Shown: one piece after another, positions 1-6,816 of the stretch
Position numbering within the stretch: position 1 is the stretch's first letter
Layout: each line of letters opens with the position of its first letter
Source of the DNA: Cyanobacteria bacterium UBA11153
Lineage (GTDB): Bacteria > Cyanobacteriota > Cyanobacteriia > Cyanobacteriales > Coleofasciculaceae
NCBI GenBank assembly: GCA_003511885.1
Contig: DOIX01000170.1
Span: 1-6,918, forward strand
Length of the DNA stretch: 6,918 nt
Direction: 5' to 3'
Notes under the pieces: generated by a model
What the model saw: the letters and a program-made list of their open reading frames with translations, nothing else
Databases searched by the model: none
Told to the model about the DNA's origin: nothing
Made by a program: the position numbers and the translations under genes

Positions 1-220
1 GGCTAGGGGCTATTGGCTCAGGAAGAAAACTGTAAAATCAAGGGTTTGAGGAATTGAGAATGTCCTAACTGTCCTGGCGGTTGCTATAGTTCTTTTATTT
101 TAGGCGATCTCAAGAGCAGTAGTGCTTTGCGATCGCCAAAGTCCGCCAAAGGCATCCCAACCCAGATGGTGCAGTCACAGGCTACAGACTAATCTGCCCC
201 GCCGCTAGCCAATCTGATAT
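1..220. other. Intergenic region downstream of the dehydrogenase
   Basis: No coding region is supported here. The stretch holds one HIP1 octamer GCGATCGC at 129-136, a common cyanobacterial genome signature. It lies 3' of the minus-strand dehydrogenase, but I see no clear hairpin with a U-tract that would serve as its terminator. Any gene to the left lies outside the window. Confidence 0.6.
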
Positions 221-1267
221 CTAGGGATAAATCAAAATCTTATAAGTATCGGGAGTTGGAGACACTGCCCTTTCTACAGCCGCAGCTAAATCAGATAGAG
301 GATAGCGATCGCTAATTAAAGCCTTGATATCAATGCGACGGTTGAAAACAATATCAGCGGAGAGAGATTGGAGCCGATAGGAAGAACTATAACTTCCCAT
401 CAAATCGATTTCCTTGCGATAGAGAATATTTGGATTAATCGGAATTTCCACCTCATCGGGAAACTCCGCAAAAAATACAATCTTACCACCTTTGCGGGTA
501 CAATCCAGAGCTTGGAAAAATGCCTTATCGCTGGGGACAGCTAATAAAGTCGTATCCACGCCCATCCCATCGGTGAGAGAGAGAATTTTAGCTTGTAAAT
601 CTGGATCCCGAGGATCGAAAGCCGCCTTAGCCCCCACAGCCTTAGCCTTATCAATCCGAGAAGGGAGTAAATCAGTTGCGATCGCAACTCCCCCAAAATA
701 GTTTACCAGCATAATAAACATTAAGCCAATTGGTCCTGCCCCAGTCACTAAAACAGTTTGCCCTGGTGCAACTTCAGCTTTTTTCACCGCTTTCAGACAG
801 CAATTAGTAGGTTCAACAAAACTTGCTTCCTCAAAACTAATGTTATCTGGAATAGGAATCAGTCCCCCATTTTGGACAATATGCCCTGGCACTTTCACAT
901 ACTCAGCAAAACCACCACCACTAGGAACAAATCCTGCCGTTGTCGTAATATTTTTATAAGTTTCGCACATGGAAAAATTATCATTCATACAATAGCCACA
1001 CCGCATACAAGGAATGTGGTGCATAACGACAACTCTTTGTCCCACTGCCCAGCCCTTGACATTATTACCTATTGCCGCAATCTCTCCAGCAGTTTCATGT
1101 CCATAAATCCGAGGAGGTTGATATAAAGGATAGAGAATTTTTTTGATATCTGACTGACACAATCCCACCACTTGTACTTGTACCAACACCTCATCACCTT
1201 CGATTTCTGGTAGCGGTACATCTTCGTAACTTAACTGATTTACACCTCGAAATACTTGTGCTTTCAT
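221..1267 (-). CDS. Zinc-dependent medium-chain alcohol/polyol dehydrogenase
   Basis: This is a cytosolic NAD(P)-dependent oxidoreductase of the medium-chain dehydrogenase superfamily, closest in style to sorbitol or threonine dehydrogenases. The 348-residue length is typical of the family. Probable catalytic-zinc ligands are C37, the GHE at 57-59 and E152. The four structural-zinc cysteines are all present at C87, C90, C93 and C101. The Rossmann glycine motif GAGPIG is at 176-181. The acidic D199 at the end of the second strand suggests NAD rather than NADP; this is inference. The ATG at 1265-1267 is preceded by AGGGAG (complement of 1272-1277), four bases upstream, which fixes the start. 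The gene is complete, contains two HIP1 sites and looks native. The substrate cannot be deduced. It lies 184 bp downstream of the ParA-like gene on the same strand, with a strong hairpin between them, so the two are probably not one operon. Confidence 0.93.
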   Translation of the reverse strand: MKAQVFRGVNQLSYEDVPLPEIEGDEVLVQVQVVGLCQSDIKKILYPLYQPPRIYGHETAGEIAAIGNNVKGWAVGQRVVVMHHIPCMRCGYCMNDNFSMCETYKNITTTAGFVPSGGGFAEYVKVPGHIVQNGGLIPIPDNISFEEASFVEPTNCCLKAVKKAEVAPGQTVLVTGAGPIGLMFIMLVNYFGGVAIATDLLPSRIDKAKAVGAKAAFDPRDPDLQAKILSLTDGMGVDTTLLAVPSDKAFFQALDCTRKGGKIVFFAEFPDEVEIPINPNILYRKEIDLMGSYSSSYRLQSLSADIVFNRRIDIKALISDRYPLSDLAAAVERAVSPTPDTYKILIYP

Positions 1268-1332
1268 ATTACTCCCTGTTGTTTTTACTTTGAATTTAAT
1301 TAGCCATGCTAATATCTTGATATTTCAGTCTA

Positions 1333-1355
1333 CCCCTTCCCTATAAGGGAAGGGG
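1333..1355. terminator. Strong GC-rich hairpin, possible terminator of the ParA-like gene or dispersed repeat
   Basis: A ten-base-pair perfect stem (1333-1342 with 1346-1355, arms CCCCTTCCCT and AGGGAAGGGG) has a three-base loop. It is followed by GGCTGGGGGGTTAGGT. It lies 3' of the minus-strand ParA-like gene and could end its transcript, but there is no U-tract directly after the stem on the minus strand. The same hairpin plus the G-rich tail resembles a repeat I associate with cyanobacterial intergenic regions, so it may be a dispersed repeat instead of, or as well as, a terminator. Confidence 0.5.
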
Positions 1356-1451
1356 GCTGGGGGGTTAGGTTTGGCAAATTATTGTCAACCATGGAAGTTA
1401 TTAATTCTACCCAACCGACAATTTTAGCTGACAGCAACTCCATACTTAATA

Positions 1452-2603
1452 TTAAGTTCTCAGAATTCCTCCACCCGCTTCCCGTTCAATATAATCAGCC
1501 AAACTGATAAAATCCTCGCGAGGATGACAAATTCCGCCCACCAACTTAAACGCTAATTCACTCCTAGCTTCCTCCGGATGTTCCAGTAAATGTATCCCCC
1601 AATAATAGAGTTGATCGCTAGAACGAATACAGACTTCTGTCGGATCGATACAGTGAAATTTACCATCTGTATGTTTAATTTCTTCGTAAGTCCTCATAAA
1701 GCAGTCTCGCAAAAGATTTAAGCGTCGCTGAGAACCCGGATTTTTAAAATTATTCACCATCACAAATAAATGAGCCTGCTGATTAATTGCCCGAATTTCC
1801 TTAACCGTATCCTTAATCACTTGACCGTGTTTATTAATACCCAAAGGATTTAAAGTTGTCGGAATCAGACAATAATCAAATTTACTAATCAAATCCTTCG
1901 GATTCCTCTCCAAAGCAGGCGAACAATCACAAATCACAATTTTACAATCGCGAGCCGCATCCTCGTGCCACTCTCGCCAATCATAAACCGCCACATAAGT
2001 ACTAGCACCCAATCCCTTTGACTTAGGCACATCAACCCCATCACCTAATAGCTTCTGGAGATTTTGCTCCGGATCCAAATCCACCAATGCCACATTAAAT
2101 CCTGCCAAAGCAAAAGAGCCAGCCAAATGAGCCGAAACAGTCGTTTTCCCCACACCACCTTTACAAGTAAAAACCCCAATATAAATTTTCCCTGGCTTCG
2201 GCGGATTTGGAGGAGGTAACTCCTCATCATGCACCCAAATAATTTGGTCATCAGCAGTAATACCACACTGAATTTTCGCCTCCATCCCCCAAGAAGTAAT
2301 CAAGGCACGAGCAGGGGCACTATATCCTTTTGTCGTCACAAAAAAACCACAATTAAACTCCTTACCCCCCTCCGACTCCAAAAAACCCAAAAACCTGAGA
2401 ATTTGGGGCTTTTGCACCGGACTAATCAACCATTTAACATGAACAATCCCCACTTGGTTTCCTTTCCGGACAATTAAATCGTAATCCGGTTGTTCCGAGT
2501 CAGGGGTTTCAACTTCCCACCCCTGATTCTGGAAAATGGTGGCTACATGTTGCTTGCACTGAGCAAAATCTCTTAAGTAGGGTGGCTTGGTAGATGAAGA
2601 CAT
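1452..2603 (-). CDS. ParA-family ATPase with N-terminal restriction-endonuclease-like domain
   Basis: This 383-residue protein appears to be a two-domain fusion. Residues about 12-127 look like a Mrr/type IV restriction-endonuclease fold: a strand with D42, then a turn, then VHVK at 54-57, followed by helix and strand segments. The usual QxK or ExK is HxK here, so nuclease activity is doubtful. A proline-rich linker (129-138) leads to a ParA/MinD-type P-loop ATPase. It has the deviant Walker A KGGVGKTT at 148-155 with signature lysine K148, the Walker A' DLDP at 175-178 and Walker B VICD ending at D226. ParA proteins form ATP-dependent dimers, often on DNA or membrane, to position cargo. No ParB or centromere-like repeat is visible, so the cargo is unknown. 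The ATG at 2601-2603 lacks a clear Shine-Dalgarno, but no better start fits. The gene is divergent from patX across 243 bp. The ATPase assignment is firm; the N-terminal fold is less certain. Confidence 0.85.
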   Translation of the reverse strand: MSSSTKPPYLRDFAQCKQHVATIFQNQGWEVETPDSEQPDYDLIVRKGNQVGIVHVKWLISPVQKPQILRFLGFLESEGGKEFNCGFFVTTKGYSAPARALITSWGMEAKIQCGITADDQIIWVHDEELPPPNPPKPGKIYIGVFTCKGGVGKTTVSAHLAGSFALAGFNVALVDLDPEQNLQKLLGDGVDVPKSKGLGASTYVAVYDWREWHEDAARDCKIVICDCSPALERNPKDLISKFDYCLIPTTLNPLGINKHGQVIKDTVKEIRAINQQAHLFVMVNNFKNPGSQRRLNLLRDCFMRTYEEIKHTDGKFHCIDPTEVCIRSSDQLYYWGIHLLEHPEEARSELAFKLVGGICHPREDFISLADYIEREAGGGILRT

Positions 2604-2784
2604 GATTAGTTATTGGTTATTGATTGTGGGTGATAGGTTACTGGTTATTGGCCTGCGCAAGGGACAAGGCAGAAGGGACAACGAACAACCAAAAGCCAAG
2701 AACCAACAACTAACAACACTTGAAGCAAAGATTATCAGTTTATCATCAATCTTCATCGAAACTATAAACTCCTGTAAAAGTTTT
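2604..2784. repeat. Divergent intergenic spacer with TTATTGG-rich repeats
   Basis: This spacer between the minus-strand ParA-like gene and plus-strand patX holds reiterated TTATTGG/TGATTG units on its left. On its right is a run of roughly complementary CCAAnAACCAACAAC type, giving a loose inverted repeat. The 13-mer GGTTATTGGCCTG at 2643-2655 recurs exactly at 6584-6596, just after hetR. No coding region is supported. It should hold the ParA-gene promoter, which I could not place confidently. Confidence 0.6.
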
Positions 2785-2790
2785 TCCTGA
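2785..2790 (+). promoter_or_regulatory. DIF1-like -35 element candidate upstream of patX
   Basis: TCCTGA starts 62 bases before the patX ATG and matches five of six positions of the DIF1-type motif TCCGGA. In Anabaena that motif is tied to HetR-dependent induction, and it has been reported within about 70 nt upstream of patX genes. Spaced 17 bases downstream there is only a weak -10 (around 2808-2813). A second five-of-six match, TCCGTA, is at 2806-2811. No NtcA-type GTA-N8-TAC is seen upstream. Assignment rests on position plus a near match, so it is tentative. Confidence 0.4.
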
Positions 2791-2805
2791 AGCTCTCATA
2801 GAAAG

Positions 2806-2837
2806 TCCGTATCAGGAAGTAGAAACCCTGACACGGA
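2806..2837 (+). promoter_or_regulatory. Imperfect inverted repeat in the patX leader overlapping the ribosome-binding site
   Basis: TCCGTATCAGG (2806-2816) pairs with CCTGACACGGA (2827-2837), eleven positions with one A-C mismatch and a ten-base loop. The only Shine-Dalgarno-like bases before the patX start, GGAA at 2835-2838, fall mostly in the 3' arm, so an RNA hairpin could restrict translation. As DNA it could equally be an operator for a dimeric regulator. Function is inferred from position only. Confidence 0.45.
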
Positions 2838-2846
2838 ACGTCTGCT

Positions 2847-3110
2847 ATGCGCATTTACACCTCTATTCTTGTTGTAAGCTTCCTAACAATCTCCCTTTGC
2901 TTCAATTCACAGATTGTCGCAAACTCTTCATCTACCTTATTGAAATCTGTGACTTCCAGTGAAATCTTATCATCGGTGAAAACAGGACAATCAGCTCCCA
3001 AGTCTCCAGCTAGTGGCGAATCACGCCGGGATTTCTTCCAAGCCCAGAAAATTTTAAATTCCCCCATTGCCCATCGTGGCAGTGGACGGCGGGAATTCTC
3101 TTGGGCATAA
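2847..3110 (+). CDS. patX: PatX: RGSGR-containing precursor of a HetR-inhibiting peptide
   Basis: This 87-residue protein combines a hydrophobic N-terminus (about residues 3-25, signal-peptide or anchor-like, after a single R2) with a C-terminal RGSGR at 77-81 in the context HRGSGRRE. RGSGR is the pentapeptide of PatS and HetN that binds HetR and blocks its DNA binding. A hydrophobic N-terminus plus a near-terminal RG[S/T]GR is the described signature of PatX, which occurs together with HetR in filamentous cyanobacteria. Expected role: export and processing to a short diffusible inhibitor of differentiation in neighbouring cells. SGESRRDF at 56-63 resembles RGSGRREF at 77-84 (G-x-x-R-R-[D/E]-F), suggesting an internal duplication. 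A possible cleavage is after A25; C18 does not sit in a proper lipobox. The ATG at 2847 gives the full hydrophobic segment. hetR lies downstream in the same orientation, which strongly supports the call. Confidence 0.87.
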   Translation: MRIYTSILVVSFLTISLCFNSQIVANSSSTLLKSVTSSEILSSVKTGQSAPKSPASGESRRDFFQAQKILNSPIAHRGSGRREFSWA

Positions 3111-3238
3111 GCCAGTCCGGAGTTACGATCTAATTTAATATTACCTGGTACAACTTCTCCTCCTAAAACTTGTGGTGGAGGAGTTCCCTCTTTCAGAAAA
3201 ATCCTTTCGTTTCTAGACTGGGTGCAACACTCCTTGTA

Positions 3239-3247
3239 TGGTATACT
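3239..3247 (+). promoter_or_regulatory. Extended -10 promoter (TGG-TATACT) downstream of patX
   Basis: TGG directly followed by TATACT (3242-3247) matches an extended -10 (TGn-TATAAT with one mismatch). No good -35 is visible, which is acceptable for extended -10 promoters. Perfect 7-bp arms CAACACT (3225-3231) and AGTGTTG (3259-3265) flank it symmetrically, so the promoter lies inside an operator-like palindrome. Transcription would begin near 3254 and run right into the unexplained region. It may be the original promoter of a deleted tnpB or drive a small RNA. Confidence 0.45.
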
Positions 3248-3524
3248 GGAGGAAATTGAGTGTTGGGGTGACGACCCATGCAGGATATCCATAACAGGAC
3301 GACCTAGCTTGCTTCCCGCAGGGTGGACAGAAACGTAGCCGAAAGGTTCGCATTCAAAGTAGCTCTGGGGTGGGACGCATCCTGGAGGATAAAAAAGTTG
3401 CCTGTGGAGGAGGCGTTCTGGCGAGGGTGTTAAGACATGAGGAAGGCATCCAGTTAAGAGCCAAAGAGACAGGAAGAAAAGTGGAGAGGAAGTTCAATAG
3501 ACTGCCTCGTAACAACTTTTTAAG

Positions 3525-3558
3525 AATCCCCTCGTCTTTAGACAGGGGAGTACGTCAA
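3525..3558 (+). mobile_element. Degenerate right-end hairpin of an IS200/IS605-type TnpB element (relic)
   Basis: AATCCCCT followed by GTCT-TT-AGAC and AGGGG forms a stem (3528-3532 with 3544-3548, 3534-3537 with 3540-3543), then GAGTACGTCAA. This closely resembles the right-end palindrome and terminal motif that follow tnpB genes in cyanobacteria. The unpaired C3533 suggests one base was lost from the right arm. No TnpB catalytic or zinc-finger sequence is found upstream, so at most this is a decayed or deletion-derived element. Its left end may lie near the promoter at 3239, but I cannot define it. Confidence 0.4.
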
Positions 3559-3920
3559 TTCAAGAGTACCGCCTGAGTACTCACCAAGGATCTAAAAGAG
3601 CGAGTTTGCCCAGAAGAAGTCCCTTGGCAAAGTTATTGCACACTGAAGAGACACCATTGGCGGGAGTAGGATTGAGCCTCAAGATTGAGCAAGGCGTGCA
3701 TCTCAACAGAAACGGAAAACCCTATCGAAATCGAATAAGTGATATACAATGGTTCTTTCCTTTAACTGTGCGCTTCCCTCTTGGGGGGTAGCTTTTCACC
3801 GAAAGGCTGGATTAGGAGTGTCAATGCTGGTTCGCAATCGATCGCAACAATCATTTCTCAGGTTAAGGAGGCAACCGAGGGATCTTTGACCATCCTATCC
3901 TCGCTGGTATATCCGGTTAC

Positions 3921-4135
3921 AGTAAGTAAGCAACCCCGGTCTAAAGACATGGGTCTTTAGCCAAGAAATTGGTTAAAGCCGTGCTTACCAGCCTAAGTCT
4001 TAACTGACTACGTTATCGGCAAGCGTTAAAGAACCTACCAGTGGATGCGTAGCTAGTCCACTGCTCTAGAACCGAAAAGTTAAACAGTTTTAAGGTCACT
4101 GAAACAGTGCTTTTTGGATAGTACCGACCGATAAC
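3921..4135 (+). ncRNA. Candidate IscB omega-RNA scaffold
   Basis: IscB nucleases use a noncoding omega-RNA encoded just upstream, with the guide at its 5' end. This stretch has a dense, mutually compatible fold in two domains. Domain one is closed by GTAAGCA/TGCTTAC (3926-3932 with 3982-3988). Inside it are an 8-bp hairpin CTAAAGAC/GTCTTTAG (3941-3948, 3953-3960) and CCAA-GAAA-TTGG with a GAAA loop (3961-3972). Domain two is closed by the long-range GTTATCGG/CCGATAAC (4012-4019 with 4128-4135). It holds CAGTGGA/TCCACTG (4039-4045, 4057-4063), ACC/GGT (4071-4073, 4094-4096) and CACTG/CAGTG (4097-4101, 4105-4109). A small AGTC/GACT hairpin (3996-4009) lies between them. The last stem ends 40 bases before the iscB ATG. 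The exact 5' end is uncertain by about ten bases, and the guide would lie just left of it. Confidence 0.65.
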
Positions 4136-4175
4136 ATTGGCGAAGCTAACGTTACTGAAAAGAAGAGACACAACA

Positions 4176-5459
4176 ATGTCTAAACAACCAAATTACGCAT
4201 TTGTTCTTGATACTAATCGGAAACCTTTAACACCTTGCAAGCCATCAATAGCACGTAAGTTAATAAATGCTGGCAAGGCTAAAGTTTTCAGATTATATCC
4301 GTTCACAATCATTCTGAATAAAGAGGTAGTTGATACACCGGAACCGTTAACGCTCAAGATTGATCCTGGTTCTAAAATTACAGGACTAGCCATACTTTCT
4401 GGCTCAAGTCTCCTCTGGGTAGCCGAACTGACTCATCGTGGTCAAACAATTAAAGCCGCTTTAGAATCAAGGCGTTCAATACGACGCAACCGTAGAAATC
4501 GACATACTCGTTATCGTCAGGCAAGATTTCTGAATCGTACCCGTTCTAGTAGTTGGTTAGCGCCAAGTCTTCAACACCGGGTTGAAACAATACTAACCTG
4601 GATTAAAAAGCTAACTAGATATGCACCGATTAACGCTGTTGATCAAGAGTTAGTCAGGTTTGATTTACAGCAACTAGAGAACCCGGAAATATCAGGAATT
4701 GAATACCAACAGGATGAATTAGCAGGCTACGAGGTTCGTGAATACCTACTCAACAAATGGGAAAGAAAATGCGCTTACTGTGGTATTGAGAATATTCCAT
4801 TACAGATTGAGCATATCCACCCTAAAGCCAAAGGCGGTACAAACCGAATTTCTAACCTGTGTCTAGCTTGTGAGCCGTGCAACATCAAGAAAGGAACAAA
4901 AAACATTGAAGAATTTCTTCAGAAAAAGCCGGAGATCTTGAAAAAGGTTTTAGCCCAAGCTAAAAGACCGCTAAAAGATACAGCAGCAGTTAATTCAACT
5001 CGTTGGGCATTATTTAATCGATTAAAGAAGACAGGGTTAGAAGTTGCGACAGGCTCAGGAGGTTTAACCAAATTTAACAGAACTCACCTGCAACTACCCA
5101 AAACTCATTTCTTTGATGCCGCTTGTGTAGGCGATACCCCAGAGCTTTTGGTACTAGCTAATCAACCGTTGTTAATCAAAGCGACTGGACATGGCTCAAG
5201 GCAAATGTGCCGTACTGATAAGTTTGGATTCCCTTCACGTTATGTTCCTCAATTTAAGTTTGTCAAAGGTTTTCAGACTGGTGATATCGTGAAAGCGATT
5301 GTTACTTCTGGGAAAAAGATTGGAGCTTATACAGGAAGAATCGCTCTACGATCCACTGGTAGTTTCAATATCTCAACGACAAGCGGACTGATTCAAGGAA
5401 TCAGCTACAAATACTGCCAACAAATTCATCAAAAGGATGGCTATGGTTATGGATTTTAA
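4176..5459 (+). CDS. iscB: IscB RNA-guided endonuclease (RuvC/HNH, Cas9 ancestor family)
   Basis: This 427-residue protein has the complete IscB order. The N-terminal PLMP-type domain contains FVLDTNRKPLTPCKP (9-23; PLTP in place of PLMP) and YPFTIIL (41-47). RuvC-I is KIDPGSKITG with D63. An arginine-rich bridge helix spans about 97-122. RuvC-II is QELVRFD with E158. The HNH domain has zinc pairs C199/C202 and C232/C235, with EH at 212-213 and N227/N236. RuvC-III is THFFDAAC with H311 and D314. The C-terminal region reads GSRQMCRTDKFGFP (340-353) and GFQTGDIV (365-372). All expected catalytic residues are present, so it should be an active RNA-guided dsDNA nuclease using the upstream omega-RNA. 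The ATG at 4176 is chosen over an upstream in-frame TTG (4137) because the conserved N-terminus begins there. An AG-rich stretch precedes it. hetR begins 205 bp after its stop. Confidence 0.95.
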   Translation: MSKQPNYAFVLDTNRKPLTPCKPSIARKLINAGKAKVFRLYPFTIILNKEVVDTPEPLTLKIDPGSKITGLAILSGSSLLWVAELTHRGQTIKAALESRRSIRRNRRNRHTRYRQARFLNRTRSSSWLAPSLQHRVETILTWIKKLTRYAPINAVDQELVRFDLQQLENPEISGIEYQQDELAGYEVREYLLNKWERKCAYCGIENIPLQIEHIHPKAKGGTNRISNLCLACEPCNIKKGTKNIEEFLQKKPEILKKVLAQAKRPLKDTAAVNSTRWALFNRLKKTGLEVATGSGGLTKFNRTHLQLPKTHFFDAACVGDTPELLVLANQPLLIKATGHGSRQMCRTDKFGFPSRYVPQFKFVKGFQTGDIVKAIVTSGKKIGAYTGRIALRSTGSFNISTTSGLIQGISYKYCQQIHQKDGYGYGF

Positions 5460-5468
5460 AGACTGGAG

Positions 5469-5482
5469 GCGAATAAATTCGC
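5469..5482 (+). repeat. Right-end hairpin of the IscB element
   Basis: GCGAA-TAAA-TTCGC is a perfect five-base-pair hairpin starting nine bases after the iscB stop. The tail TGCCGCGCTTTCCTCTCC follows. Subterminal hairpins are the recognition structures at IS200/IS605-type ends, and this position fits the right end of an IscB element. The precise cleavage site cannot be read from the sequence. Confidence 0.55.
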
Positions 5483-5505
5483 TGCCGCGCTTTCCTCTCC
5501 GGTCT

Positions 5506-6564
<1,059 letters not shown>

Positions 6565-6630
6565 TTGTTTGTTGTTGGTTATTGGTTATTGGCCTGGTTT
6601 TTTAGCTAAGGTTATCGCCGGCCAGGGCGA

Positions 6631-6683
6631 AGCATTCCGATATAAATATTCGGGTGAAATCCAAAGGTTATCGCCGGAATGCT
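6631..6683. repeat. Inverted repeat AGCATTCCG/CGGAATGCT
   Basis: AGCATTCCG (6631-6639) is perfectly complementary to CGGAATGCT (6675-6683), with 35 bases between the arms. The core is a variant of the GAAGCATTCGG repeat found again at 6823-6884, so these appear to be members of the same dispersed family. The left arm is preceded by a copy of AAGGTTATCGCCGG; the second copy of that 14-mer overlaps the right arm by three bases. Confidence 0.6.
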
Positions 6684-6816
6684 AGGCTAGCACCACGCTT
6701 CGCTAACGCCCCTACAACATTGATTGTAATATATAGATAATGCGATCGCGCACCAATCAACCAACCCACCACCCACCAATCGCCCGCAAATAACGAATCA
6801 ATCACCCACCAATACT

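Larger units (their letters stand above)
3111..3920. other. 810-bp region without a convincing gene between patX and the IscB element
   Basis: No long open frame or recognisable domain is present on either strand. The stretch contains an extended -10 promoter inside an inverted repeat (3225-3265). It is followed by several small hairpins: AGCC-GAAA-GGTT at 3337-3348, ATCC-TGGA-GGAT at 3379-3390 and GAGTAC/GTACTC at 3564-3582. A degenerate TnpB-type right-end hairpin is near 3528-3548. Short frames (3370-3576 and 3606-3791) match nothing I recognise. The region could be a decayed insertion-sequence relic, an untranslated RNA, or the remains of the original hetR leader. The sequence just left of 3921 would be the source of the IscB guide. 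Confidence 0.55.
3921..5505 (+). mobile_element. IscB-carrying IS200/IS605-like element without transposase
   Basis: The unit consists of a structured omega-RNA region, iscB and a 3' hairpin with the GC- and T-rich tail CCGCGCTTTCCTCTCC (5485-5500). This is the usual architecture of an IscB element. No TnpA is encoded, so mobility would depend on a transposase supplied elsewhere. Both boundaries are approximate: the left is set by the first omega-RNA stem, the right by the end of the tail, which could extend to about 5525. It sits between patX and hetR, all in the same orientation. Confidence 0.65.

Noticed and set aside
1391..1507. Plus-strand 38-codon frame from ATG at 1391
   Set aside because: It overlaps the 3' end of the ParA-like gene antisense, has no ribosome-binding site and no recognisable feature.
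2898..2900. C18 of PatX as a lipoprotein cysteine
   Set aside because: The preceding residues (I-S-L) do not give a lipobox, which needs a small residue just before the cysteine.
2855..3292. Minus-strand open frame of 145 codons covering patX
   Set aside because: It has no recognisable domain, and its length follows from the composition of patX and the adjoining sequence. The plus-strand frame carries the signal-like N-terminus and RGSGR motif, which explain the region better.
3528..3548. CCCCT...AGGGG palindrome as a HetR operator
   Set aside because: The described HetR sites have GGGG to the left and CCCC to the right of the centre. Here the order is reversed, and the sequence matches a TnpB right-end hairpin better.
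3370..3576. Short plus-strand frame (68 codons) ending after the TnpB-like hairpin
   Set aside because: It might be a decayed tnpB tail, but no TnpB motif such as the zinc finger or catalytic D/E is present. It is treated as noncoding relic.
3606..3791. Plus-strand frame of 61 codons starting with TTG
   Set aside because: No recognisable motif, no ribosome-binding site, and it sits in a hairpin-rich noncoding stretch.
3111..3920. Group II intron, riboswitch, tRNA, tmRNA or CRISPR array
   Set aside because: No domain V-like hairpin, aptamer core, cloverleaf, tmRNA ends or regularly spaced repeats could be seen.
4137..4175. Upstream TTG start for iscB adding 13 residues
   Set aside because: IscB similarity begins at the ATG at 4176, and the TTG immediately follows the last omega-RNA stem, so the extension is probably untranslated.
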